Shown: positions 1 through 8,112, counted from the stretch's first letter. The stretch: 54,806 bases of DNA from Crocinitomicaceae bacterium (GCA_023957475.1 JAMLHA010000018.1:1-54806), one strand, 5' to 3'. The notes: a model not told the origin generated them from the letters alone. Program-made: numbers and translations.

Positions 1-67
1 CCGTTTATGCAGATAATACAAAGTTTAAAATAAAAATAATATCAAGTATGGAAAACCAAAAATAAAC

Positions 68-121
68 AGACCCATTTTTGTCCACTTGAATCAATCGTCT
101 AAAAAAAGACCCATTTTTGTC
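68..121. repeat. Two 15-bp direct repeats upstream of the T9SS gene
   Basis: The 15-mer AGACCCATTTTTGTC occurs exactly at 68-82 and again at 107-121, start to start 39 bp apart. The second copy ends 21 bp before the putative -7 box at 143, so its TTTTTG part sits about where a -33 element would be. The repeats could be an operator or a duplicated promoter fragment; this is inference from position only. Confidence 0.6.
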
Positions 122-150
122 TATTACGTCATTTTTTATTATTATCTTTG
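116..150 (+). promoter_or_regulatory. Bacteroidota-type promoter for the first T9SS gene
   Basis: The box TATCTTTG at 143-150 matches the TAnnTTTG -7 consensus of Bacteroidota sigma factors. A TTTG at 116-119 lies 23 bp upstream, slightly longer than the usual 19-21 bp. The start codon at 178 follows 27 bp after the box. Confidence 0.55.
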
Positions 151-177
151 GCGTAATATTATTAAAATAAATCTATT

Positions 178-2628
178 ATGAAAAAATTATTACTATCTAC
201 AAGCGCATTATTTATGTGCTTTTCATTTGTTGGCTTTTCGCAGCAAATACAACAAATAAAATCAAAAACATTTAACGAAACGACATTTTTGAAATCGGAT
301 AGAGTTGAGGCTGTTTTAAATGGCGCATCTCGATCAATGACTTGTACTGATACAATCAGTTATCCTCTTTATAAAGAGATGATTATGGGTTCTGTTTCAA
401 CAATGAGTTCTGTGCTAATTGCAAACGTGACAGGTTATACTTCTGCAATATCCCAAACTTTTCATGCAAGTGCACCTGGATTAACTATTTCAAAAGTTGA
501 AATATATGGCAATAATGATGCTACTTATGGAGATGCTAGTGCCACAGTAAGAGTTTCAATTTATAATGTTGATGCATCTAACAACCCTATAGGATCAGCT
601 CTTGGTTCTGGTACAGTAAATGTAAGCAGTACAACTGGGAGCTTTTATTATGTTAATTTATCATCTCCTATTACAGTAACTTCTAATTATGCTGTAGTTG
701 TTGAAGCTGCAACAAGTGGTGATGTTTTCGAGATGTGGTGTAATAACTCAGCCCCTGGCCAACAAAGAGATGAAGATTTATCTAGATATAAGGACACGGA
801 TTATCCTTCTTGGACACCAATTCCCTCTGTTGACTTTGGAGGAGTTTATGATTTTGAGCCCCTTGTTGGTCCAGTAGTTTCATATACTATCAATACAACT
901 TCTACTGTAACTCCAACAACAGCGTGTTTAGGAGATCAAGTGAATTTGAATAATACAACTTCTAACTTTTTCTTATCAAATAGAATGTACAATATGAATG
1001 TATTAGAAACTCACTTTAATTTGTCTTCTAATGATTCTACTTATGTGTGGGCACCAGATGGAACTGATTTAAATAATTTAATTTGGCAAAAAAACACCAA
1101 TTATACTTATCCATCAGCGGGTTCATTTAATGCTGTTGCATATTCTTTAGGTGGATTATCTCACACATGTTTAGACAATACTACTAAAGCTGTCACAATA
1201 AATCCGGTAGATAACCCCGCGTTTAACTATGCTTCATCAACAGTTTGTGCTGGTTCAGGTAATATTTCTCCTGCATCTGTTTCTACACCTGGAGGTACGT
1301 TCTCATCAACTGTTGGTTTAGTTTTTGCAAATGCAACAACTGGAGAAATCAATATTGCAGGAAGTACTCCTGGTACTTATACCATTACTTACAACACAAA
1401 TGGAACTTGTTCGGCATCTTCAACTCAGCAATTGACAATTACATCTGCACCAAATGCATCGTTTACTTACGGAGCAGCTAGTTATTGTGCGAATGGAACG
1501 AACCCAATTCCGAATGTAACAGGTTCAATAGGTACTTTCTCATCAACTGCAGGATTGTCAATCAATGCTTCTACAGGTGAAATTAATTTAGCAGCTAGTA
1601 CACCAGGAGCTACTTATACAGTAACAAATACAATTAATACTCCTGGATGTCCAGTTGTTACAGATCAATACGATGTTACAATTAACGCTGTGGACAACGC
1701 ATCGTTTGCTTATTCTGCATCAACTTTCTGTGCTGGATCTGGCAATCCAATTCCTTCTTCTATAGCTACAGCAGGTGGTACTTTCTCTTCTACCGCTGGT
1801 TTAGTATTTGTTAGTACATCAACAGGTGAAATTGATCTTGCAGGAAGTACGCTTGGTAATTATTCAGTTACTTATACAACAAATGGGGTATGCCCAAATA
1901 CATCTACTCAATCCGTTTCTATTGTAGCGGCTCCTAATGCTGCATTTACTTACGGTCAAGCAAGCTATTGTAACAATGAATCAAATCCTTCTCCTGTGAT
2001 TACAGGAACTGCTGGAACTTTCAGCTCTACAGGTGGTTTGTCAATCAATGGTTCTACAGGTGTAATCAATTTAGCAGCAAGTACTCCTAGTACATATACA
2101 GTTACAAATACTGTAACCGTAGCAGGATGCCCATCTGCAACAGATAACTTTAGCATTACAATTGTAGCGGCACCAGATGCAACAGTTGTTTTAAATGACA
2201 AAACATTGACAGCGTCAACTCCTGGTGCTAGTTATCAATGGTATGATTGTTCTAACAACCAACCAGTTGCTGGAGCTACTTCACAATCATTTACACCAAC
2301 AACACCTGGTAGCTACAAAGTTACTATCAATAATGGAAGCTGTTCTTCAACTTCTACTTGTCAAACTGTTACAAATGCTGGTATTGATGCTACAGATTTG
2401 AATGCAGTTAGAATTTATCCGAATCCTGCTGAAAATCATGTGATCATTGAAGGGTTAACTTCAAACGCATTGATTTCAGTTGTAGATTTGAATGGTAAAG
2501 TATTGAGTGAAGCAAATTTTGCAACGACTGTTGCAGAAGTTTCTCTAACAAATTTTGTTAGCGGAGTTTATTTTATTAAAATCCAATCAGAAACAATTAA
2601 CGGAATCACAAAAGTTGTGAAGAAGTAA
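178..2628 (+). CDS. Secreted repeat protein with T9SS type A sorting domain
   Basis: This 816-residue protein begins with a typical signal peptide (Lys-Lys, hydrophobic core, cleavage near FSQ at 20-22). It ends with a type A T9SS C-terminal domain: IYPNPAEN near residue 747, then a VVDLNGK motif, SGVYFIKI and a basic tail. This predicts export across the outer membrane and attachment to, or release from, the surface. Residues 342-665 hold four modules of about 81 residues in an A-B-A-B pattern. Each has a GTFSST-type core, a STGEI/STGVI motif and paired cysteines, which suggests Ig-like adhesive domains. Residues about 80-220 are a distinct beta-rich N-terminal domain. The ligand cannot be read from the sequence. 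An IS3-family element inserted 9 bp after the stop separates the gene from its probable terminator. Confidence 0.85.
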   Translation: MKKLLLSTSALFMCFSFVGFSQQIQQIKSKTFNETTFLKSDRVEAVLNGASRSMTCTDTISYPLYKEMIMGSVSTMSSVLIANVTGYTSAISQTFHASAPGLTISKVEIYGNNDATYGDASATVRVSIYNVDASNNPIGSALGSGTVNVSSTTGSFYYVNLSSPITVTSNYAVVVEAATSGDVFEMWCNNSAPGQQRDEDLSRYKDTDYPSWTPIPSVDFGGVYDFEPLVGPVVSYTINTTSTVTPTTACLGDQVNLNNTTSNFFLSNRMYNMNVLETHFNLSSNDSTYVWAPDGTDLNNLIWQKNTNYTYPSAGSFNAVAYSLGGLSHTCLDNTTKAVTINPVDNPAFNYASSTVCAGSGNISPASVSTPGGTFSSTVGLVFANATTGEINIAGSTPGTYTITYNTNGTCSASSTQQLTITSAPNASFTYGAASYCANGTNPIPNVTGSIGTFSSTAGLSINASTGEINLAASTPGATYTVTNTINTPGCPVVTDQYDVTINAVDNASFAYSASTFCAGSGNPIPSSIATAGGTFSSTAGLVFVSTSTGEIDLAGSTLGNYSVTYTTNGVCPNTSTQSVSIVAAPNAAFTYGQASYCNNESNPSPVITGTAGTFSSTGGLSINGSTGVINLAASTPSTYTVTNTVTVAGCPSATDNFSITIVAAPDATVVLNDKTLTASTPGASYQWYDCSNNQPVAGATSQSFTPTTPGSYKVTINNGSCSSTSTCQTVTNAGIDATDLNAVRIYPNPAENHVIIEGLTSNALISVVDLNGKVLSEANFATTVAEVSLTNFVSGVYFIKIQSETINGITKVVKK

Positions 2629-2634
2629 TCAATT

Positions 2635-2637
2635 AAT
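2635..2637. repeat. Left target-site duplication of the IS3 element
   Basis: AAT directly abuts the left inverted repeat and is repeated directly after the right end at 4025-4027. Three to four bp duplications are usual for the IS3 family. Confidence 0.6.
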
Positions 2638-2662
2638 TGTGTAGTCCTAAATAAGCGTTACA
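2638..2662. repeat. IS3 element left inverted repeat
   Basis: These 25 bp begin TGTGTAGTCCTAA and match the reverse complement of 4000-4024 at 19 positions, including the inner block AGCGTTACA. Confidence 0.8.
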
Positions 2663-2690
2663 AGTTTATACTACAAATTTAAACATTTTT

Positions 2691-2730
2691 ATTAAGCTGG
2701 AGGAACTAGTTCCTCCAGCTTAATTTTTTT
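2691..2730 (+). terminator. 34-bp perfect palindrome with T-run inside the IS end
   Basis: The arm ATTAAGCTGGAGGAACT at 2691-2707 is followed directly by its exact reverse complement at 2708-2724, and then by Ts to 2730. Read on the plus strand it is a strong intrinsic terminator facing transcription arriving from the T9SS gene. On the minus strand the same DNA encodes the last codons and stop of orfB, without a T-run after it. It would shield the transposase gene from antisense read-through; that role is inferred. Confidence 0.7.
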
Positions 2731-3537
2731 ATACGTTCTCATATTTATTTTTCTTTGTCTATGCATCTTATTTGGTGTGTTCATATGACATGAATAATGA
2801 GGTCTATAATCATTATAAATACTCACTGCATCTTTAACCACCTTCTTCATCATAGACAAGTCTATATTGTATTCTTCAAGAAAAAACTCTTGCTTTAGAA
2901 TACCGTTTATTCGTTCAGCAACCGCATTCGCATAAGGATCGTACTTCTCAGTCATACTGGGTGTTATATTTGCTTTACTTAAAGCTTCTTGATAGTTATC
3001 ACTACAATATTGTATTCCCCTATCAGAATGGTGTATTAGTTTATCTTTATACATTCTGTTTTTAACAGCCATTTTTAAAGCTCTTAACGTACCAGTGGTT
3101 GCAAGACTATTAGAGACATCATATCCCATTATCTTCTTAGAGTAAGCATCTGTTATCAATGCTAAGTAACAGTTTTTATCCCGCCCCCCAAGGTAAGTTA
3201 TATCAGATACCCAGACTTGCTCAGGTCGTTTTATAACAAGGTCTTCAACTAAGTTCTTGTGTTTATAAAAACGATGATGCGAGTTTGTTGTTATTCGATA
3301 ACTTCTTTTTGGTTGTATAAGCATGTTGTTTGCTTTTAGAATTTTAAACAGCTTATCTCTACCGATGTGCATCTCTTGTAAAGGCTCTCTTAATAGGAAG
3401 TAAAGCTTGCGAGTTCCTATGCGAGGCATCTTACTGCGAACGTCATTAGTAAGCGATATAACTTGGTTTACTTTCTGCTGTTTTTCTTTTTTAATCCAAA
3501 AACTACGGTAATAATACTGTCTGTTTATCCCGACCAA
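2692..3537 (-). CDS. IS3-family transposase orfB (DDE integrase core)
   Basis: This is the catalytic half of the transposase. It has an HTH_21-like N-terminal part (HIGRDKLFKILKANN) and an rve integrase core. The triad is Asp in VWVSDITYL, Asp in HHSDRG and Glu in NAVAERING, with exactly 35 residues between the last two. The frame stays open upstream of the TTG taken as start (3537), reading through KISKEREKP back to the slippery heptamer at 3603-3609. The functional product is therefore probably an OrfAB fusion made by -1 frameshifting, as known for IS3 elements. The last nine codons lie in the 34-bp palindrome. No inactivating change is visible. Confidence 0.9.
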   Translation of the reverse strand: MVGINRQYYYRSFWIKKEKQQKVNQVISLTNDVRSKMPRIGTRKLYFLLREPLQEMHIGRDKLFKILKANNMLIQPKRSYRITTNSHHRFYKHKNLVEDLVIKRPEQVWVSDITYLGGRDKNCYLALITDAYSKKIMGYDVSNSLATTGTLRALKMAVKNRMYKDKLIHHSDRGIQYCSDNYQEALSKANITPSMTEKYDPYANAVAERINGILKQEFFLEEYNIDLSMMKKVVKDAVSIYNDYRPHYSCHMNTPNKMHRQRKINMRTYKKIKLEELVPPA

Positions 3538-3551
3538 TCCACAAAGATAAT

Positions 3552-3983
3552 TTATTGGTTTTTCCCTTTCTTTGCTAATTTTTTGGACTGATCGGGTAAG
3601 GAGTTTTTTCTTATTGGAATTAAATATTCTTTTTCAGCTAACTCAATTACCTTGTCTAGGATGGCGGCTTTGTCTTCTGTCTCAGTAAGCTTCCCCTCTA
3701 AAAACTCTTTCTCATGCTTTAAACGACGTACTTGTTGCTCAAGCTCTTTTATGCGTTGTTGCGGAGTCTTCATAGAATTTAACTTTGATGTGTTATCATC
3801 ATCAAATATACTATATTTTCTTATCCAAGTACGAATAGTATCACGACCTTGAATACCATACTTACGCATAGCAGCGTTAATGCCAATCTCTCCTGATTGA
3901 ACTTCTTTAATAACAGCTAACTTAAAGGGCATGCTGTAATCCCTCTGTGTACGTTTAACGTACTTGTTCTCAAAACTTTCCAT
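3552..3983 (-). CDS. IS3-family transposase orfA (helix-turn-helix protein)
   Basis: This 143-residue protein binds the element ends. Residues about 17-60 form a helix-turn-helix (FKLAVIKEVQSGE, AAMRKYGI, TIRTWIRKY). Residues about 75-110 form a leucine-zipper-like coiled coil (RIKELEQQVRRLKHE), which in IS3 elements mediates multimerisation. It ends 14 bp before the nominal orfB start. The upstream part of the orfB frame overlaps the last 16 or so codons of orfA, which contain the A-AAA-AAC slippery site. The start ATG at 3983 lies 16 bp inside the right inverted repeat, which fits a promoter at or across the end. Confidence 0.88.
   Translation of the reverse strand: MESFENKYVKRTQRDYSMPFKLAVIKEVQSGEIGINAAMRKYGIQGRDTIRTWIRKYSIFDDDNTSKLNSMKTPQQRIKELEQQVRRLKHEKEFLEGKLTETEDKAAILDKVIELAEKEYLIPIRKNSLPDQSKKLAKKGKNQ
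3603..3609 (-). promoter_or_regulatory. Slippery heptamer A-AAA-AAC for -1 frameshift in the IS3 transposase
   Basis: On the minus strand the orfA frame reads AGA AAA AAC TCC, so AAAAAAC stands in the correct X-XXY-YYZ register. Slipping back one base gives a continuous frame (LLTRSVQKISKEREKP) into the orfB transposase. No attempt was made to predict the stimulatory structure. Confidence 0.75.
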
Positions 3984-3999
3984 AACATTACTTTTTTAG

Positions 4000-4024
4000 T
4001 GTAACGCTATGTTAGGACGGGACA
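4000..4024. repeat. IS3 element right inverted repeat
   Basis: These 25 bp are the partner of 2638-2662. The reverse complement begins TGTCCCGTCCTAA and ends AGCGTTACA. Confidence 0.8.
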
Positions 4025-4039
4025 AATTATATAATTATA

Positions 4040-4069
4040 AAGGAGATCCAATTGGGTCTCCTTTTTTTG
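4040..4069 (+). terminator. Intrinsic terminator orphaned by the IS insertion
   Basis: The arm AAAGGAGATCC pairs with GGGTCTCCTTT across an AATT loop, with one T-G wobble, followed by a T-run. It lies directly right of the IS element. Without the IS it would stand about 25 bp after the stop of the T9SS gene at 2628, so it probably terminated that gene. Confidence 0.75.
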
Positions 4070-4104
4070 TGTTAAAAAAGAAAAGTAGTAATAGTTAAAT
4101 TCTG

Positions 4105-4112
4105 TATATTTG
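4105..4112 (+). promoter_or_regulatory. Promoter -7 box for glyS
   Basis: TATATTTG matches TAnnTTTG and lies 25 bp before the ATG. No good -33 TTTG is visible at the normal distance. Confidence 0.5.
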
Positions 4113-4137
4113 CACCTTAAAATTCGTTGATTTTACC

Positions 4138-5682
4138 ATGGAACAAAGAGAAGATAAATTAAAAGAAGTTATTTCACACGCAAAAGAGTACGGATATATT
4201 TTCCCATCATCTGAAATATATGATGGATTAGCAGCAGCTTATGATTATGGCCAATTAGGATCCGAATTAAAGAATAATATCAAGCAATATTGGTGGAAAT
4301 CAATGGTGCAATTGCACGAAAATATTGTTGGTATTGATGCAGCTATTTTTATGCACCCAACTACTTGGAAAGCTTCTGGTCACGTTGATGCGTTTAACGA
4401 CCCATTAATTGACAACAAAGATTCTAAAAAACGATATAGAGCAGATGTGTTGTTGGAAGAACACATTGAAAAATACGTACAAAAGAATCAAAAAGAAATA
4501 GAAAAAGCGAAAAAGAAATTTGGAGATACTTTCAACGAAGATCAATTTGTAGCAACAAATCCAAATGTTGTACGCAACACGGCTAAAATTCAAGAAATTG
4601 AAGATAGAATGCGTGAAACATTGGAAAACAATGACTTGGAAGGAGTTTACAATTTAATTGTTGACCTTGGAATTGTTTGCCCAATTTCAGGTACTGCAAA
4701 CTGGACAGAGGTACGTCAATTTAATTTGATGTTTTCTACTGAATTGGGTTCTGTTGCAGGTGATGCTTCAAAAATTTATCTTCGTCCAGAAACAGCACAA
4801 GGTATTTTTGTCAACTTCTTAAATGTTCAAAAATCGGGTAGAATGAAAATTCCTTTTGGAATTGCTCAAATAGGAAAAGCATTTAGAAATGAAATCATTG
4901 CACGTCAATTTATTTTTCGTATGCGTGAATTTGAACAAATGGAAATGCAATTTTTTGTACGCCCTGGAGATGAAATGACTTGGTACAATTATTGGAAAGA
5001 TACACGTAAAAAATGGCATTTAGCACTTGGACTTGGAACAGAAAACTACCGTTTTCACGACCACATTAAGCTTGCTCATTATGCGAATGCTGCAACGGAT
5101 ATTGAGTTTAATTTCCCAATGGGATTCAAAGAATTGGAAGGAATTCACTCACGTACAGATTTCGATTTAAAACAGCATGAACACTACTCAGGAAAAAAAT
5201 TACAATACTTTGACCCTGAATTGAATCAAAATTATGTACCTTATGTGGTAGAAACATCAGTAGGTCTAGACCGCTTATTCCTTGCTATTTTAAGCAATTC
5301 TTTGAAAAATGAAGTGTTGGAAGATGGCTCTGAACGCGTTGTGTTGTCATTGCCACCTGCATTGGCTCCTTATAAAGTTGCGGTAATGCCTTTGACAAAA
5401 AAAGATGGTTTGCCAGAAAAAGCAACGGAAATTTATAATAGATTGCGTTTAGATTTCAATTGTCAATACGATGAAAAAGACTCACCAGGGAAACGTTATA
5501 GACGACAAGATGCAATAGGAACTCCATATTCAATCATGGTGGACCACCAAACATTGGAAGATGCTACCGTAACGATTAGAGATAGAGATACCATGTTGCA
5601 AGAACGTGTGAAAATTTCTGAATTGCATCAAAAAATTGATGAAAAAGTAAGCTTAAAAAGCTTGTTGAATCAATTGGTGTAA
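4138..5682 (+). CDS. glyS: Glycine--tRNA ligase (single-chain class II)
   Basis: This enzyme charges tRNA-Gly with glycine in the cytoplasm. At 514 residues it matches the homodimeric (alpha2) bacterial/eukaryotic type, not the alpha2beta2 form. Class II features are visible: YLRPETAQG near residue 213 and FGIAQIGKAFRNE near 239, then FIFRMREFEQMEM (motif 2 region), ETSVGLDRL near 372 (motif 3), and a C-terminal anticodon-binding domain from about 415 (YKVAVMPLTKKDG). The gene has its own promoter box at 4105 and its own terminator at 5701, so it is monocistronic. In several Bacteroidota this form is annotated glyS or glyQS. Nothing is unusual. Confidence 0.95.
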   Translation: MEQREDKLKEVISHAKEYGYIFPSSEIYDGLAAAYDYGQLGSELKNNIKQYWWKSMVQLHENIVGIDAAIFMHPTTWKASGHVDAFNDPLIDNKDSKKRYRADVLLEEHIEKYVQKNQKEIEKAKKKFGDTFNEDQFVATNPNVVRNTAKIQEIEDRMRETLENNDLEGVYNLIVDLGIVCPISGTANWTEVRQFNLMFSTELGSVAGDASKIYLRPETAQGIFVNFLNVQKSGRMKIPFGIAQIGKAFRNEIIARQFIFRMREFEQMEMQFFVRPGDEMTWYNYWKDTRKKWHLALGLGTENYRFHDHIKLAHYANAATDIEFNFPMGFKELEGIHSRTDFDLKQHEHYSGKKLQYFDPELNQNYVPYVVETSVGLDRLFLAILSNSLKNEVLEDGSERVVLSLPPALAPYKVAVMPLTKKDGLPEKATEIYNRLRLDFNCQYDEKDSPGKRYRRQDAIGTPYSIMVDHQTLEDATVTIRDRDTMLQERVKISELHQKIDEKVSLKSLLNQLV

Positions 5683-5700
5683 AAGAACTGTTTGAAATAA

Positions 5701-5735
5701 AAAATCGCTAGTTGAAAGGGTAGCGATTTTTTTTG
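5701..5735 (+). terminator. Intrinsic terminator after glyS
   Basis: AAAATCGCTA at 5701-5710 pairs perfectly with TAGCGATTTT at 5721-5730, followed by more Ts. It lies 18 bp after the glyS stop. Confidence 0.85.
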
Positions 5736-5770
5736 TTTACAACAATTTCTAAAATATCATACAAACACAA

Positions 5771-5804
5771 AAAAAACTGCATCAATTTCTCAATGCAGTT
5801 TTTT
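5771..5804 (-). terminator. Terminator after the S46 peptidase gene
   Basis: AAAAAACTGCAT at 5771-5782 pairs with ATGCAGTTTTTT at 5793-5804. The stem carries A/T runs on both sides, so it can work in both directions. It lies 17 bp after the stop of the minus-strand gene at 5822. Confidence 0.8.
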
Positions 5805-5821
5805 AAAAAATAAGGTTGGTA

Positions 5822-7963
5822 TTATTTTACCAATGTCATTTCATCGATTAAGTTTTGCGCACCATATACACGGTCAATCAACCACAATACATAGCGAATG
5901 TCACATGAAATAGTACGTTGAACTTTGTCTTCAAAGAAAATATTTCCTGACATAGCTTCCCAGTTACCATCAAAAGCTGTTCCAATTAGATGACCGTCGC
6001 CATTGATGACAGGAGAACCAGAGTTACCACCTGTAATATCATTGTTTGATAAGAAGTTGCATACTACATAACCTCTCTCTTTGTCTGCATATTGCCCCCA
6101 ATCTTTTTTAGCATATACTTCTTTGATTTTAGGGTCAATGTTGAACTCTGGATTTGTAGGATCTTCTTTTTGAATCATGCCATCCAAACTAGTTACGTAA
6201 TCGTAATAAACAGCGTCTTTAGGCGAATAGGGCAATACTTGACCATACGTCAAACGGATTGTCGAATTGGCGTTTGGATAAAATTCTTTATTCGGCATCA
6301 TCAAACGCAATCCTCTTGTGAAATCTCTATTTGCTTTCTTTAAATCGTCTGTTGCTTTTTGAATTTCAGGAGCACTCATCGCTCTGTCATACGCATTTGC
6401 TACATCTTCAATTAATTTGAATAAAGGATCTTTGTCTAAAGCTTTAATGCTTGGTGCAGTAACAAATTTGTCAAACAACGCTTTGTTGAAGAAAATCGAT
6501 TTTGATTTAACTGTTGCCATGTATTTATTGATACCTTTTTCACCTTTAGCGCTAATTTTTTTCGTCAATTCTCCTTGTTGTGAAGCAGGAATGTCTTTCA
6601 CATACAATTTGAAAATTTCGCTAACAATATCCGATTCAATACCCATACTGGAATTGACAAAATACTCGCTTGCAATGTTGTTTGTGAAAGCAAGAATCAT
6701 ATTGGCTCTTTCTGTATTTCCAGCATTAAACGCGTCTTTGTACAATTTGTAACGATAAGCCAAAACAGCAGCATCAACCGTATAAACAAATTCAGATTGA
6801 TAAGCTTTGATATTTACAACGCTTTCTAATGTTTTAAAGCTACTTGCAAAAGAAGATAGAACATTGCTGTATTCTGAATGTTGTTTTGCATAATCGGCAA
6901 ATTGTTGTTCAATGGCTTGTTTTTTTGCAATTACCTTGTTGTTTTTTACTTGTAAGATTTCTCCTTGGAAGTTTTTCCAGTAATTTGCTGTAGAAGCATA
7001 ATTAGAAGAATACTTTAAACGAACAGCCACGTCTGCGTTCATATAACGTTTCATGACATCCATTTTAATAGCTCTTAATTCAACTCTTTTTGGTTTTTCT
7101 AAGCTAACTGTTTGCTCAATTCCCCATGAAGAAAGGTAACGATCGGTTCTTCCAGGGAATCCCATAACCATCGCAAAATCATTTTCTTTAACACCTTTAA
7201 TAGAAATAGGTAAGTGGTGTTTTGGGGAATAAGGAATATTGCTAGCAGAATAAGGAGCTGGTTTATTGTCTGTTCCTGCATAAATTCTAAAGATAGAAAA
7301 ATCTGCTGTGTGACGAGGCCACATCCAGTTATCCGTGTCTCCACCAAACTTGCCCGCTGATTGAGGAGGAGTTCCTACAAATCGAATATCGGTAAATTTT
7401 TCTGTAACAAATAAATAAAATTCATTGCCATCGTAGAAATCTCTAACAAATGCTTCGTAATTTGTGCCATTTGTTGCTTCTTTTGCTAAAACAACTCCAA
7501 TTTCTTGTGCTTTTTTAGCTCTTTCCGTTTCAGACATGTTATCGTTTAAAACAGCTTTTACTTTTTCAGTAACATCTTCAATACGAATGATAAATGTTAC
7601 AAATAAATTTGTTTTGATTTCTTCTTGGTAATTTTTTGCCCAAAAACCATTGTCTAAGTAATTGTGTTCTGGTGTAGAAGCTTCTGCAATTGCTTCATAA
7701 CCACAATGGTGATTGGTTAAAATCAAACCATTTTTTGAGATTACCTCTCCTGTACAATACCCATTGAAAGAAATGATTGCATCTTTGATGGATGAATTGT
7801 TGATGGAATAGATTTCTTCGGCAGTTAAGTTTAAACCGTATTTTTTCATTTGATCGTAACTTCTTCCTAATAAAAGAGGTAATAACATACCTTCGTCTGC
7901 ACGGGAATACAAAAATGAAAAACTAACAATAAATGTTAGAAAATAGATTTTAATTTTATTCAT
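5822..7963 (-). CDS. S46 family dipeptidyl-peptidase, DPP7 type
   Basis: This is a periplasmic serine exopeptidase that removes dipeptides from peptide N-termini, a key step of amino-acid use in Bacteroidota. The start at 7963 is chosen because a signal peptide follows it (MNKIKIYFL, cleavage near SRA) and because the promoter -7 box at 7991-7998 overlaps the alternative ATG at 7993. From this start the protein has 713 residues. Catalytic residues are seen: His in TNHHCG (85/86), Asp in the GGDTDNWMWP region and Ser648 in GNSGSP. The residue 18 after the serine is Gly666 (AFDGNWE). In characterised S46 enzymes Gly here gives DPP7 specificity for hydrophobic P1, while Arg gives the acidic specificity of DPP11. 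The gene is monocistronic. Confidence 0.92.
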   Translation of the reverse strand: MNKIKIYFLTFIVSFSFLYSRADEGMLLPLLLGRSYDQMKKYGLNLTAEEIYSINNSSIKDAIISFNGYCTGEVISKNGLILTNHHCGYEAIAEASTPEHNYLDNGFWAKNYQEEIKTNLFVTFIIRIEDVTEKVKAVLNDNMSETERAKKAQEIGVVLAKEATNGTNYEAFVRDFYDGNEFYLFVTEKFTDIRFVGTPPQSAGKFGGDTDNWMWPRHTADFSIFRIYAGTDNKPAPYSASNIPYSPKHHLPISIKGVKENDFAMVMGFPGRTDRYLSSWGIEQTVSLEKPKRVELRAIKMDVMKRYMNADVAVRLKYSSNYASTANYWKNFQGEILQVKNNKVIAKKQAIEQQFADYAKQHSEYSNVLSSFASSFKTLESVVNIKAYQSEFVYTVDAAVLAYRYKLYKDAFNAGNTERANMILAFTNNIASEYFVNSSMGIESDIVSEIFKLYVKDIPASQQGELTKKISAKGEKGINKYMATVKSKSIFFNKALFDKFVTAPSIKALDKDPLFKLIEDVANAYDRAMSAPEIQKATDDLKKANRDFTRGLRLMMPNKEFYPNANSTIRLTYGQVLPYSPKDAVYYDYVTSLDGMIQKEDPTNPEFNIDPKIKEVYAKKDWGQYADKERGYVVCNFLSNNDITGGNSGSPVINGDGHLIGTAFDGNWEAMSGNIFFEDKVQRTISCDIRYVLWLIDRVYGAQNLIDEMTLVK

Positions 7964-7990
7964 AACAGTTCTAAATTTTATTTTGGTACG

Positions 7991-8022
7991 CAAAAATAAA
8001 AATATTAAGTTTTAAATATCAA
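7991..8022 (-). promoter_or_regulatory. Promoter of the S46 peptidase gene
   Basis: On the minus strand TATTTTTG (7991-7998) is preceded by TTG (8020-8022) at a 21-bp spacing, a good Bacteroidota promoter. It overlaps the upstream ATG at 7993, which supports the downstream start at 7963. Confidence 0.65.
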
Positions 8023-8112
8023 TAAAATGAGATAAATAAGCTTTTTATTTGACCAATTGATTGTTTATTTCGACGAAATTTTAAAAAAGCTGTAAAAAAA
8101 TAAAGGTAACTT

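Larger units (their letters stand above)
2638..4024 (-). mobile_element. Complete IS3-family insertion sequence (about 1.39 kb)
   Basis: The element is bounded by imperfect 25-bp inverted repeats at 2638-2662 and 4000-4024, which match at 19 of 25 positions. Both ends start TGT and share GTCCTAA and AGCGTTACA blocks. AAT is duplicated on both flanks. The element carries orfA and orfB on the minus strand in the usual IS3 order, with a -1 slippery site in the overlap. All parts needed for transposition look intact: helix-turn-helix, DD(35)E triad and both ends. Insertion was downstream of the T9SS gene stop, so no gene was broken. The flank at 4040-4069 holds a terminator that presumably served the upstream gene before insertion. 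Confidence 0.9.

Noticed and set aside
1965..2201. Open frame on the minus strand within the T9SS gene
   Set aside because: It lies wholly inside the repeat modules and has no promoter or homology-like motifs.
7964..7993. Upstream start of the S46 peptidase at 7993
   Set aside because: The promoter -7 box overlaps it, and the signal peptide begins at 7963.
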